Positions 29,238 through 38,898 are shown, counted from the stretch's first letter. The stretch is DNA of 64,000 nucleotides from Halobacteriovorax sp. JY17 (GCF_002753895.1 NZ_NJER01000003.1:1-64000), one strand, 5' to 3'. Notes: generated from the sequence alone by a model not told the origin. Translations and numbers: made by a program.

Positions 29238-31382
29238 TTAGAATTGAAGCCCCGCCATTACTGAGAGATAAACCGGCCTCTTTGTATCACCATCATTTAA
29301 AGGTAATGTACTTAAAACAATTTCAGATCTAATCGTTTCAAATATCGTAAGGTTAAAAACACCAGAGACTAAGAAATCTGAACACCTAGAAAAGTCATTC
29401 GTAGATCTTGAGTTAATTGGGCACTTACCTACTTCAAGCTCATTCTTCGTTGAAAATTGATATCCGGCCCTAATTCCAAAACGATACTGTAAAAGTGGTG
29501 TCGAGAAACTCGTTGGCTCTGCATACAACCCAAAGTAAGGAACAATTCCTAGCCCCGAAACTTCTGGACGATAAATTAAATCAATTCCTGTTAACATTAA
29601 TCCAAAACCATATCTCCAATAGAGAGATGATAGCTCTGACGAAGACATTACTGATGAAGAACCTATATTAAATGAATTATTTCCCACTAATAGATAATTT
29701 ATCTTCTGTTTTGGTGAATAAAATAAGTAATTCATCAAAGGGGAAGCAAGTTGATTCATAAGAATCCCATGGTCTCGTGGCTGATTTTTTGCCGAATATT
29801 TCACAGCCTTTGTCATCTTCTCCTTCACCTTAACAAGCGCAATATCAGAACCTCTCCCCTTCGCATCTAAATCTTTAAATCTAAACTCATAGTGCCCAAG
29901 TCGCCTCATAATATAGCTTAACTGTGACTCATCTTTATATTTCTTCCAGCTCTTATCCCAGTTTTTATCGAATACTTCTGGGCCCTTTCCACTCTGTGCA
30001 ATCTTACATATTTTATTTTCAACAACTTTTCCTTCTAAAACATTAGCACAATTATTAAATAAGCTTTCAATTGATACTTGAAATAGCGCCGAAAAATTCT
30101 CAAATTTAGAATCTATTATTTTTGAACAATAATTAATTGTTTCATAATGATTATTAAATACAGCATCTAAGCACTCAAGAGCCAGCATATGCTCGCTATA
30201 TTGATTTAACTCAATTGCACTCTTGGGTTCATATTTACTTATACTAGCTCTCTTTGCATCAAGCATCCCCATATAGAAATCAAATATTCTAAAATCTTCT
30301 TCAAAAAATCCAAAGAAACCATACAAAGGCTCAGAAGCAAGTGGCATTGTTCCCTTTAACACATAGAGCTGATCATTTACTCTAGGGTGATTTCTTAGAA
30401 AATCTGAAATCTGCCCACCACGCGAAGAAGTTATAAAATTTTGAATAAATTTAAAAAAGTCTTGAATAATTCCTGGATCAATATTTGAAAAATCATCTTC
30501 ACTTCTGATTGGATAATCTTTAATCGATGGATCAAAGTAAATGAAGGTTGTATCTTTCTCTACAGAGTCATTCTTTGCGATACTATAAGCAAGATCAAGA
30601 GGAGCATTATTAAAGATTCCACCATCTAAAAACAAGTCTTTCTCTATTGCTTCTTTTAAACAGGTAGTAATTTGAGGATTATGAACCATACAATAGTTTA
30701 AAGACATTGGCTCAAAAGCAATAGGAAAACTAGATGAAGCAAGAAGAGCATTCTTAATGAGAGAAAAGTTATCGAATCCGTCGAGGTTAAACGGTAAAAA
30801 CATCTGACTACCAGTCTCTTTTAAATATACATTTTCCACAAGAGGACTCTTTCCCTCTCCACGACCAGTCATTTTAAAAACTAAATACTCCTGAACACGT
30901 GTATATTTTAATTTTGAATTTTCTTTTAATTCATAGGGGGTTTTCCTCGTAATCGTCATTCCCAAAGTTGAAGAGCACCCCTTTTTTAAACCACTCTTCC
31001 ATCGATCCTCGACATTATCAAAGAGGTCTTCTAAAGAATTTCTCTGCAGTAAACTATTCGCTCCAGAACCTCTCTTTATAAAGAACTTATCAAAATTTAA
31101 AGGTATCCAACTCTTCCAAAATAATGATTTTTGAGGAAGATCAGGTAGATCTGAACATCTTTCAATTGCAGTGATAAAAGAATTAATTGCACCTGCAGAA
31201 GCACCTGTTATGATTAGATTTTCGTCCCTTCTCTTAGGTAAATTCTTCTCTAAATACATCGAATAGTATAAGAAACCTGCCTCGTAAACCCCAAGAGAAA
31301 CACCACCACTTGTAGTAAGAGATAATCTCGCCATAGAACTAATAGAAAATGTAAGTAGTAAAAAACAAAAGACGTTCTTCAT
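29238..31382 (-). CDS. Exported patatin-like phospholipase with barrel-like C-terminus
   Basis: A 714-residue protein with a signal peptide (MKNVFCFLLLTFSISSMA). The patatin domain covers about residues 20-290: oxyanion loop SGGVSLGVYEAG, nucleophile Ser62 in GASAGAINS, and catalytic Asp253 in LFLDGGIFNNAP. Patatins hydrolyse acyl chains from phospholipids. The last 170 residues are strand-rich and end VYLSVMAGLQF, with the terminal Phe that marks many outer-membrane barrels, so it may insert in the outer membrane and present or release the lipase outside. It starts right after the xdhC stop (TAAATG) and may be co-transcribed with the xdh operon, though the functional link is unclear. Confidence 0.88.
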   Translation of the reverse strand: MKNVFCFLLLTFSISSMARLSLTTSGGVSLGVYEAGFLYYSMYLEKNLPKRRDENLIITGASAGAINSFITAIERCSDLPDLPQKSLFWKSWIPLNFDKFFIKRGSGANSLLQRNSLEDLFDNVEDRWKSGLKKGCSSTLGMTITRKTPYELKENSKLKYTRVQEYLVFKMTGRGEGKSPLVENVYLKETGSQMFLPFNLDGFDNFSLIKNALLASSSFPIAFEPMSLNYCMVHNPQITTCLKEAIEKDLFLDGGIFNNAPLDLAYSIAKNDSVEKDTTFIYFDPSIKDYPIRSEDDFSNIDPGIIQDFFKFIQNFITSSRGGQISDFLRNHPRVNDQLYVLKGTMPLASEPLYGFFGFFEEDFRIFDFYMGMLDAKRASISKYEPKSAIELNQYSEHMLALECLDAVFNNHYETINYCSKIIDSKFENFSALFQVSIESLFNNCANVLEGKVVENKICKIAQSGKGPEVFDKNWDKSWKKYKDESQLSYIMRRLGHYEFRFKDLDAKGRGSDIALVKVKEKMTKAVKYSAKNQPRDHGILMNQLASPLMNYLFYSPKQKINYLLVGNNSFNIGSSSVMSSSELSSLYWRYGFGLMLTGIDLIYRPEVSGLGIVPYFGLYAEPTSFSTPLLQYRFGIRAGYQFSTKNELEVGKCPINSRSTNDFSRCSDFLVSGVFNLTIFETIRSEIVLSTLPLNDGDTKRPVYLSVMAGLQF

Positions 31383-32171
31383 TTAATTTCTCTTTGAAGT
31401 TTTAAAGAACTTATCTTTATGCTCAATAAGCTGGGCCATTATACTGACAGAGATCTCAACGGGAGAATTATCACCTATTGGTGCTCCAAGAGGACAAATA
31501 AAATCAAAATTTGAAATTCCCGTAGCCCTTAATTCTTTTTCCATACTATTTCTCTTTGCTATAGATCCGATAACTCCCAGAAAAGGAAATTTAAAACCAC
31601 CGGAGAGAATTTCATTTAAAATAGGGACATCCTTCCCATGTCCCATTGTCATTAAAACAACAAAGCTATTCTTTGGAATATCTTTTACATGATCTCTCAT
31701 ATCTTCAAGATGAATGAGTTTCACTCCTTCAAGATCTGAAAACCTCTCTATCCATTCGGCCCTATTATCTACAATTGTTAAATTACAATTTAGCTTAACA
31801 AGGAACCGGCAAAGGCTCTGGGAAATATGTCCCGCCCCAAAGACTGTAATATTCCAAGGGTTGCGATTAAAGACTTCAAAATAAACCGAGACAACTCCAC
31901 CACAAGTCATCCCAATATCTTTTTGTAAATTTATATTATTAAATTCAAAAGACTTGATTTCACTCACAGCGAGGAGTTCTAGAGATCTCTTTATTGTATA
32001 ATTCTCTAGCTTTCCTCCACCAATTGTTCCTACAAATTTTCCATCAGGAAAAATAACAATCTTAGCCCCTTGGTCTTGGGGAGCGCTACCTCTAGTATCA
32101 ACAAGCGTCGCGACACAGAAACACTTTCCTTCTGAATCTAATTTAGAAATTTCTTGTAATAAATTATTCAT
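31383..32171 (-). CDS. xdhC: XdhC-type molybdenum cofactor insertion protein
   Basis: A 262-residue member of the XdhC/CoxI family, which binds molybdopterin cofactor, helps its sulfuration and delivers it to xanthine dehydrogenase. The N-terminal signature CFCVATLVDTRGSAPQDQGAK and VGTIGGGKLE, the Cys in DIGMTCGGVVSVYFE and the C-terminal Rossmann-like part (ITVFGAGHISQSLCRFL; FVVLMTMGHGKD) are all present. It overlaps the end of xdhB by 8 bp, so it is translated with its client. The order xdhA-xdhB-xdhC is the common one for bacterial xanthine dehydrogenase operons. Confidence 0.93.
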   Translation of the reverse strand: MNNLLQEISKLDSEGKCFCVATLVDTRGSAPQDQGAKIVIFPDGKFVGTIGGGKLENYTIKRSLELLAVSEIKSFEFNNINLQKDIGMTCGGVVSVYFEVFNRNPWNITVFGAGHISQSLCRFLVKLNCNLTIVDNRAEWIERFSDLEGVKLIHLEDMRDHVKDIPKNSFVVLMTMGHGKDVPILNEILSGGFKFPFLGVIGSIAKRNSMEKELRATGISNFDFICPLGAPIGDNSPVEISVSIMAQLIEHKDKFFKTSKRN

Positions 32172-34473
32172 CTAATAGAGTCACAATTTCCTCACATGTA
32201 GCAGGAAGTTTTAATTTAGAAGCATTTTCTGGTTTCACATAGTAAATAGCATCTTTAATGGCATTCCAAACAGAATTCCCCAAAAGAAATGGTGGCTCCC
32301 CAACGGCCTTTGACCTATGAACACAGACATCGTTTGTATTATTTTCAATCAGATCGATATTAAAAATTCTAGGAGTATCTTGAATACTTGGAATTTTATA
32401 AGTTGTTGGTGAATGAGAAAGAAGCACGCCCTTGTCACTATAGACAAGGTTTTCAGCAGTGACCCATCCCATTCCTTGTACAAATGCTCCCGAAACTTGT
32501 CCCATATCAATACCAGGATTAATAGATCTCCCAAGGTCCATCAGAATATCTGACCTTAGGACTTTCGTCTCACCAGTAAAGCGGTCTATTAAAACTTCAC
32601 TTACCGCCATACCATTGGTGTAATAATTAAAGGCCTGCCCCTTACCTAGCGCCTTATCAAATCCAAGACCTGGTGTTTTATAAAAAGCATAGTCTCCCAT
32701 TGAAACTCTATTAAAGTAGGCGATAGAAACTAACTCTTTCAAAGTAAGAAACTTTCCTGTTTTCGTATCAGTCACTTTTGAGTCTTCAAAAATAATATGA
32801 CTTAAGTCTTTACTATTATCGACTTCAATCTCATCGGCCGGAGTTAATTCACCTTGCATATGGGTATAGAAAACAGAGGTAAGTCTCTGCTTTATTTTAT
32901 TACAAGCTATTAGTGTCGCCATTCCATTAAGGTCTGACCCACTTGAAGCTGCCGTTGGAGAGGTATTATGATTCTTCTCCGTTGATGTTGGCATAACTTG
33001 AACTTCAACGGCAGGGATTCCGAATGCTCCGGCTGCAATTTGCTGAATCTTTGTATTTACCCCTTGTCCCATTTCAGTTGCGCCAGTAGAGACCTGCAGA
33101 GTTCCATCAAGATGCATATTAACAAGAGCATTAGCTTGATTTAAAAACCTAGCGGTAAAAGCAATTCCAAATTTAGTTCCCGTTACAGCAATTCCCTTTA
33201 AATGAGTAAGTGAGTTTTTATTAAATTCATCTATCTCTTTTCTTCTCTCTAGATATTTAGAAGAGGACTTAATTTTTTCCATAATTTCTGGAAGAGTATT
33301 GTGATCAACGAGTTGTCCATAAGGCGTAGAGAGATCTTCGCCGCGGTAAATATTCTTCTCTCTAATTTCGAGAGCATCTTTCTTTAGGTGATGTGCGATC
33401 TCTTCGATAACACTTTCAATTGTTGCATTCCCCTGAGGACCACCAAATCCTCTAAAGGCAGTATTGGAATGAATATTTGTCTTACAAACTCTGCCTAAAA
33501 TTTCAACATTTGGAAGATAATAACAGCCATCACTATGAAGCATCGCTCTTTCAAGTATCGATTCAGAAAGATCTGTATAAGCTCCACCATTCGAAAAGAG
33601 TTTAATCTTATATCCTAAAATCTTACCCTCTTCATCAAAGGCAACTTTCCAAAAATTCTTAAACGGATGCCTCTTTCCCGTAACCCTCATATCATCATCT
33701 TTATTAATAATCATTCGAGCAGGTCTTTTTAATTTCTTAGCACAAAGAGCGACAAGAGAAGCAAATGGAGCTGCTTGAGATTCTTTTCCACCAAAGCCTC
33801 CCCCCATTCTCTTCACCACACAGACAACTTGATGATAGCTAAGCCCGAGAGACTGAGCAACAACGTGTTGCGTTTCGCTCGGATGCTGTGAAGATGAGTG
33901 TACCTCCATTTGATTATTTTCTAATGGCAGAGCTGCACATGCATGACTCTCTAAATAGAAGTGCTCTTGCCCACCATTTTCAAAAACACCTTCTAAAGTA
34001 TGAGGAGCGGAGCTAAATGCCTTGTCTAAATCACCTCGAGAAATTTTCTTCTCTATCGTTAAGAAATCCTCGTTATCAATTGATTTTTGTAAACAGAGAG
34101 TTGCTTCTAATTCTTCAATATCAAGTTCTATTAATTTCTTAGCTTTTTCAATTGCTTTATAGTTTTCAGCAGCAATCACGCATACTGGTTCATACTCATA
34201 AGAAATAATATCATCAACTAGAATGGGTTGCTCTTTAACAATTGCTCCCCATCTATTATTAGCAAGATCTTTATGCGTATAGATTCCAAGAACTCCTGGG
34301 ACTTTCAATGCTTTCTTTAAATTAATACCTTTAAGTTTTCCATGAGCGACAGGTGCCCCCAAGAAACCACAGACCATTTCATTTTTAAGAAAAGGTCTAT
34401 CATCAATAAAAATTGACTCTCCACTCACGTGAGTCCGAGCAGAATCATGTGGGATATTCTTACCAACAGTCAT
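32164..34473 (-). CDS. xdhB: Xanthine dehydrogenase, molybdopterin-binding subunit
   Basis: A 769-residue large subunit that binds the molybdenum cofactor and oxidises hypoxanthine and xanthine. Family marks include GQEHFYLESHACAA, MGGGFGGKESQAA (substrate Glu region), NTAFRGFGGPQG (substrate-orienting Arg), ATEMGQGVNTKIQQIAA (cofactor binding) and VGEPPFLLG with the catalytic Glu. These active-site residues match xanthine dehydrogenase rather than aldehyde or CO dehydrogenases. It begins in a TAATG overlap with xdhA. The enzyme is cytoplasmic; it could salvage or break down prey or environmental purines. Confidence 0.95.
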   Translation of the reverse strand: MTVGKNIPHDSARTHVSGESIFIDDRPFLKNEMVCGFLGAPVAHGKLKGINLKKALKVPGVLGIYTHKDLANNRWGAIVKEQPILVDDIISYEYEPVCVIAAENYKAIEKAKKLIELDIEELEATLCLQKSIDNEDFLTIEKKISRGDLDKAFSSAPHTLEGVFENGGQEHFYLESHACAALPLENNQMEVHSSSQHPSETQHVVAQSLGLSYHQVVCVVKRMGGGFGGKESQAAPFASLVALCAKKLKRPARMIINKDDDMRVTGKRHPFKNFWKVAFDEEGKILGYKIKLFSNGGAYTDLSESILERAMLHSDGCYYLPNVEILGRVCKTNIHSNTAFRGFGGPQGNATIESVIEEIAHHLKKDALEIREKNIYRGEDLSTPYGQLVDHNTLPEIMEKIKSSSKYLERRKEIDEFNKNSLTHLKGIAVTGTKFGIAFTARFLNQANALVNMHLDGTLQVSTGATEMGQGVNTKIQQIAAGAFGIPAVEVQVMPTSTEKNHNTSPTAASSGSDLNGMATLIACNKIKQRLTSVFYTHMQGELTPADEIEVDNSKDLSHIIFEDSKVTDTKTGKFLTLKELVSIAYFNRVSMGDYAFYKTPGLGFDKALGKGQAFNYYTNGMAVSEVLIDRFTGETKVLRSDILMDLGRSINPGIDMGQVSGAFVQGMGWVTAENLVYSDKGVLLSHSPTTYKIPSIQDTPRIFNIDLIENNTNDVCVHRSKAVGEPPFLLGNSVWNAIKDAIYYVKPENASKLKLPATCEEIVTLLDE

Positions 34474-35927
34474 TAATTTATCCCCCTAGAAGTTCCGAAA
34501 CTCTCTTCTGTGTAAAATTTTAAAAGAAGGTTCTTACTCAAAATTCTTCTAAAGTTTGCACTACCTCTTACATCATCTATAGGAGTTACTTCTGACTTTA
34601 AAACTGTCGCGGCTCTCTCGAAAATACTCTTTTCAAATGGCTTACCAATAAGTTCTGTTTCAGTCTTTAAAGCTCTCATCACAACTGGGCCAACCCCACC
34701 AATGGCAATAGACATTTCTTTGACCATCTTATCTTCGATGCGATATCGAGAGGCAAAAGTTACAATAGAAATATCCATATCTTTCCTATTGCTTGTTTTA
34801 TAAAGCTTAATTTTTTCATCTTTTCCAAGAAGAGGAATCTTTATTCCTTTTATAAATTCATCATCCTTCATGTCTAATTGCTTATAGCCAAGATAGAAAG
34901 AATTAATATTAACTTCTCTCTCTCCACGAGGACCAATTAGAACTACTCCTGCATTCGCCACCATAAGAAAAGGAATAGAATCTGCAATAGGAGAAGCGTT
35001 AGCGACATTCCCAACAAGAGTTGCTCTATTTTTAATTTGCGGAGAGGCAAAGATATGTATCATGTGAGTAAATTCATAGAACTCGTTTCGAAGCTCTTCC
35101 TCTATTTGGTGAAGATTAACTCTCGCTCCAATAAACACATCATTCTTATTTTTAATGATCTCATTCATCTCTTCTATATTATGAAGACCAGTAATGGACT
35201 CAGGATCAAAGCCTCTCTTGTTATAGAGAACTCCTATATCACTCGCACCGGAGACAAATATTGTCTTTGAATTTTTATTTTTATCAATTGCACTCTTTAA
35301 AGTAGTAGGAAGAAAAACTTCATTTGTCTCAGTCTTTATGAGCGCATCCAAACTTACATCTTCTCTAAGAGTCTTTAAAATTTCTTTGGAATTGAACTTC
35401 TTTGTTAGTGGTTCAAATTTCTTTAAGTCAATATCTAGTCCTGCTTCAATAATAGATTTATATCCAGTGCAACGACATAAGTTTCCAGTTAAACTATTTT
35501 TAACTCTTCTCTCATCAATTACTTTCCCTTCCCGCAGATGTGACTCTACTCCAGCATTTAGAGCGCAAACAAAACCCGGAGTACAGAAACCGCACTGCGC
35601 TCCGTGATTTCTAACCATTGACTCCTGAACTTCATTTAGCTCGTCATCATTCTTCAATCCTTCAACAGTTATAATATGGCTTCCATCCAGAATATGCATA
35701 AAAGAAATACAGGAATTAACTGGAACGTATTCAAAATCATCATTTTTAAGCTTATGCACATTTCCTATAATTACTGTACATGCTCCGCAGTCTCCCTCGG
35801 CGCAAACGACTTTTGTTCCGACAAGACCTCTCTCATATCTAAGAAAGTCAGATAGAGTCATGAAAGCTTCTTCACCTTTGATACGGCGAGGCTCCCCATT
35901 TATAAAAACCGATATATAATCTCTCAT
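34473..35927 (-). CDS. xdhA: Xanthine dehydrogenase, iron-sulfur and FAD subunit
   Basis: A 484-residue small subunit that takes electrons from the molybdenum site to NAD. Residues 1-80 are a plant-type 2Fe-2S ferredoxin domain (VCAEGDCGACTV). Residues about 90-165 are the second 2Fe-2S domain (CGFCTPGFV; LCRCTGYKSI). An FAD domain fills about 195-375 (TIFVSGASDIGVL; RATLVGNVANASPIADSIPFL), and the C-terminus is the CO-dehydrogenase flavoprotein-type end domain. All eight cluster cysteines appear present. It is the first gene of the xdh operon; an interrupted inverted repeat (35993-36018) lies 66 bases upstream. Confidence 0.95.
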   Translation of the reverse strand: MRDYISVFINGEPRRIKGEEAFMTLSDFLRYERGLVGTKVVCAEGDCGACTVIIGNVHKLKNDDFEYVPVNSCISFMHILDGSHIITVEGLKNDDELNEVQESMVRNHGAQCGFCTPGFVCALNAGVESHLREGKVIDERRVKNSLTGNLCRCTGYKSIIEAGLDIDLKKFEPLTKKFNSKEILKTLREDVSLDALIKTETNEVFLPTTLKSAIDKNKNSKTIFVSGASDIGVLYNKRGFDPESITGLHNIEEMNEIIKNKNDVFIGARVNLHQIEEELRNEFYEFTHMIHIFASPQIKNRATLVGNVANASPIADSIPFLMVANAGVVLIGPRGEREVNINSFYLGYKQLDMKDDEFIKGIKIPLLGKDEKIKLYKTSNRKDMDISIVTFASRYRIEDKMVKEMSIAIGGVGPVVMRALKTETELIGKPFEKSIFERAATVLKSEVTPIDDVRGSANFRRILSKNLLLKFYTEESFGTSRGIN

Positions 35928-35992
35928 TAAAATTTCTCCAATTATTGAAGAATTATTATCACATAAAGTGCATTGATTCGTTAATCACTATC

Positions 35993-36018
35993 TGCACCTT
36001 ACACCGATGCGCGGTGCA
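35993..36018. promoter_or_regulatory. Interrupted inverted repeat between xdhA and the pseudouridine synthase gene
   Basis: TGCACC (35993-35998) and GGTGCA (36013-36018) are exact inverse copies 14 bases apart, with a nested CACCG/CGGTG pair inside (36002-36016). It is notably GC-richer than its surroundings and lies in the 133-bp divergent promoter gap, so it may be an operator for the xdh operon. No regulator gene is adjacent. Confidence 0.35.
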
Positions 36019-36060
36019 ATTTAACTTCACAATAACTTAAACTTAGGATAAGTTTCACTA

Positions 36061-36828
36061 ATGCTAGAAGAAGAAGTTGAAATTATCCCACCAGAGCCTA
36101 TAGAAATCCTCTTTCAAAATGAGGAAGTTATCATTGTCACTAAGCCTTCGGGCCTCCTGGTTCACCCATACTGGAAAGAGACCAACGAGAAAGACAATTT
36201 AATGAGAAGGGTTAGAGATCAAATTGGCCAGAGAGTTTACCCTATCCATAGGCTTGATAGACCAGTTTCAGGCGCCCTAATGTTTGGGTTAAATGGAGAT
36301 ATCGTTAAGCGCGTTCAAGAACACTGGCATGATAAATTAAAGGTTCATAAGGAATACCTCGCACTTGTCTTTGGAGAAATTCAAGAAGAGGGTATTTTTA
36401 ATTTCGCTCTTTCAAATGAAAAGAAAATTAAACAAGAAGCACTGACAAAGTATCGTCCACTCACCACCAGTGAGCGAGCAACTCTCATGCAAATAACTAT
36501 AGAAACTGGTCGGACTCACCAGATAAGAAGACATTTCTCGAGGTCAAGTCATCATCTCATCGGAGATACCAAGCACGGAAAGGGAAAAATAAATAACTAC
36601 TACCGTGAAACACATGGCTTTCACAGAATCTTTCTTCATTCCTATCGATTTAAAATTGATTTAGATTTCTTAAAAGTAGAAGTCGAGTCTCCCTTACCAA
36701 AAGAACTGAAGGAATTACTCACAACAATCAATATCGACTATTCAAATATCCCTACTTGGAAAGAAGTGGAGAGCAATCTATCAGGGGATTTTTCTCAGTC
36801 CAAGGATCGCGAACCTTTAATTGAATAG
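36061..36828 (+). CDS. TruC-like pseudouridine synthase (RluA family)
   Basis: A 255-residue RluA-family enzyme that turns a uridine in tRNA (position 65 for TruC) into pseudouridine. The catalytic Asp66 lies in YPIHRLDRPVSG, and RTHQIRRHFSRSSHHLIGDTKHG is the second family motif. There is no N-terminal S4 domain, as in TruC and unlike RluD. The TruC match rests on overall length and the HRLDRPTSG-like motif; another tRNA or rRNA target is possible. Its last 77 bp overlap the convergent gene at 36752 in the opposite direction. Confidence 0.85.
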   Translation: MLEEEVEIIPPEPIEILFQNEEVIIVTKPSGLLVHPYWKETNEKDNLMRRVRDQIGQRVYPIHRLDRPVSGALMFGLNGDIVKRVQEHWHDKLKVHKEYLALVFGEIQEEGIFNFALSNEKKIKQEALTKYRPLTTSERATLMQITIETGRTHQIRRHFSRSSHHLIGDTKHGKGKINNYYRETHGFHRIFLHSYRFKIDLDFLKVEVESPLPKELKELLTTINIDYSNIPTWKEVESNLSGDFSQSKDREPLIE

Positions 36829-37195
36829 ACTCAGCGTCTAATAAACTCATATCTGCAATATCTGCGTTTCTATCATTGCAGTTGTATTCAGCAATTGTTC
36901 TAATTTCTTTTGCATCACAATTCTTCTTACTATAAAGCTTAATAGTTTTTGCAGATAGTTTTTGAGCGTTCTTAAAATCAACGCGGTCAAGATTTGAATT
37001 AAACACATAAGTTCTTGGAGGTCTGACTATTTCTTTAACAGCAACAGAGAGAAGACAGCGGTAGTTCTTAGCTTTCACAGGAACTGACTTGGTAACTTTT
37101 CCTGCCAGACAAATTGCTGGAGGATTGTGAGGATATTCGCACATTGCAAAGGAATTACTCACAAATAGTAATAAGCATAAAAGTACTTTCATCAT
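36752..37195 (-). CDS. Small cysteine-rich exported protein, unknown
   Basis: An unrecognised 147-residue protein with a signal peptide (MMKVLLCLLLFVSNSFA). The mature part has six cysteines (CEYP, AICLAG, RCLLSV, KNCDAKE, YNCNDR, IDCSPL), consistent with three disulfides, plus proline- and lysine-rich stretches. It starts in a TAATG overlap with the exported EEP-fold enzyme gene, so the two are co-translated and may form a pair, such as an enzyme and its partner. The 3' end overlaps the convergent pseudouridine synthase gene by 77 bp, an unusually long overlap; codon patterns and the signal peptide support both genes. Confidence 0.65.
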   Translation of the reverse strand: MMKVLLCLLLFVSNSFAMCEYPHNPPAICLAGKVTKSVPVKAKNYRCLLSVAVKEIVRPPRTYVFNSNLDRVDFKNAQKLSAKTIKLYSKKNCDAKEIRTIAEYNCNDRNADIADMSLLDAESIQLKVRDPWTEKNPLIDCSPLLSK

Positions 37196-38898
37196 TACTT
37201 GTTGCTACAGCTCATAGAGATTGGATAATGATCACTAATAATTTCTTTATAAACTCTATAGAAGGTATTATTACTTAACTGAGAAAGAAATACTCTATCT
37301 CTAAAGTAATTCAAACGTTGTTCAATTTTTGAATCATCTTTAACAATTTCACCTTTCTTAATTGTGTAAACCTTATTTAGCTCAGACTTTAGTTTTGTAA
37401 GCATTTTATTCATTTGTCTTTCGCCAGTCTTTGTTAACTGGTAATCAAGACTTGAAACCATGCTTTCACCTAGCTCTTCATCTTCTGGATAAATTTGTTC
37501 AATTTCTTTATCTTGATCTTTTATTCTCTTAGATCGAACAATGTAGTTTTCACTAATATAGTCATAAACATAACCCTCTAAGTACTTAAGCCTAGAAGTA
37601 TCATAGTCATCATTACTCTTTCGACAATTCAAGAAACCATTCTTTGGTAGGATAAAATGATCATAGTTACTGGCCATAGCATTTGTAGGAATTCCTCTAG
37701 AGTTTTCTTTTGCAAGACTAAGACTAGTTTCAACGTCTATTAAAAGCTCATGTTCACCAGTCTCTTTTAATAAATTGCTCCAGTATGGATTATCTGCAGT
37801 AAGATTCATATCTCCAACATACATGACATCTTTTTCTTTATAGTTCTTCTTAAGCTTCTCCATCAACTCCATCAATATTTTAGCTTCCGCAAAACGTGCA
37901 TAATTAGTTGAATCAAGCCCCACTCCTAGATCTTTATAATCAGAAACTCCAAATGAAGGTCTTAAAATATTTTCCATATCCTCTCTATCTTCAACGGGAT
38001 GAGGAGAAGTAAAGACAACATGTGAAGCTAGAATTGAAAAATCAAAATTACCACTTTTAAAGCTCGCAAGAAGTGGCCTTCTTGAAAAAACATGAGAAGT
38101 TTCTCTTCCCATAAATGATGCTCTTAAGTTTGGAAAACAAGCATACTTCTTAGCTGTTACATTTGAATACGTTTCTTGGCAGTGTTCATTCGTAATTGGT
38201 TTAACACTGCGGCCTCTATAATAAAAACCCGTCAATTCTTTTACATGTGTTGGTTTTGCTGAGTCTCCTCTTGGACTTAAGATCAGTGACCAAGAGCTAT
38301 CTAATTTTCTAAGCTCACTTAAAACCTTTAAATATCCTGGTGACCTATAAAGAGATGGGGCTTTACTGATTGTATCTGTAACTATAGCAATCTTTGCTTT
38401 AAGGGCCTGGACTTTATCTAGGTCACCATTTCGATTGGCCTGACTTAACTCTTTCTTCAAAGATCTAAGTTCTGCAGGTCCTTCATTGATAGCATCAACA
38501 ACTTCTTTATTATTTTTTGCATCTAAACTTACTAATGGCAGTAACTCTAAAGCTCCAACGATATCAGAGTTATTAATAATTTTTGCAATTAATTTATAGT
38601 CTTTATACCCAGAGTTTTGAGAACCCGGATGCCATAGGTTGAATCCACCAATTCGAACTTTACCATTACGAGTGGCCAAGGATTGAGAGTATTGCTTATC
38701 AGAGTTTGAATTATAGTGTTGATATAGAGTTCCACACTCCACATCATACTCACCATCAACAAGATAGATCTTATTATTAGAGCATTCTTCTTTAAGCTCA
38801 GCTATTGCTGCTCGATCTGCCTCAACTGTTTTAGCAAAACTAGAGTTCAAAAGAGCGAAGAATAAAAATATGCATAACCTGCAACTTATCTTGATCAT
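37195..38898 (-). CDS. Exported endonuclease/exonuclease/phosphatase (EEP) fold enzyme
   Basis: A protein of 567 residues from the ATG at 38898, chosen because GGAG lies seven bases before it and a signal peptide follows (MIKISCRLCIFLFFALLNSSFA). The EEP/DNase I-like catalytic residues can be traced in order: Asn in IGGFNLWH, Glu in VGALELL, His in ILASHVVFTSP, Asp-x-Asn in YVGDMNLTADN, Asp in ASNYDHFI and the last Asp-His in IISDHYPISM. The family includes metal-dependent nucleases and phosphodiesterases. A helical insert of about 80 residues follows the Glu motif. Export fits extracellular or periplasmic nucleic acid breakdown, useful to a predator; the substrate is not proven. Confidence 0.78.
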   Translation of the reverse strand: MIKISCRLCIFLFFALLNSSFAKTVEADRAAIAELKEECSNNKIYLVDGEYDVECGTLYQHYNSNSDKQYSQSLATRNGKVRIGGFNLWHPGSQNSGYKDYKLIAKIINNSDIVGALELLPLVSLDAKNNKEVVDAINEGPAELRSLKKELSQANRNGDLDKVQALKAKIAIVTDTISKAPSLYRSPGYLKVLSELRKLDSSWSLILSPRGDSAKPTHVKELTGFYYRGRSVKPITNEHCQETYSNVTAKKYACFPNLRASFMGRETSHVFSRRPLLASFKSGNFDFSILASHVVFTSPHPVEDREDMENILRPSFGVSDYKDLGVGLDSTNYARFAEAKILMELMEKLKKNYKEKDVMYVGDMNLTADNPYWSNLLKETGEHELLIDVETSLSLAKENSRGIPTNAMASNYDHFILPKNGFLNCRKSNDDYDTSRLKYLEGYVYDYISENYIVRSKRIKDQDKEIEQIYPEDEELGESMVSSLDYQLTKTGERQMNKMLTKLKSELNKVYTIKKGEIVKDDSKIEQRLNYFRDRVFLSQLSNNTFYRVYKEIISDHYPISMSCSNK

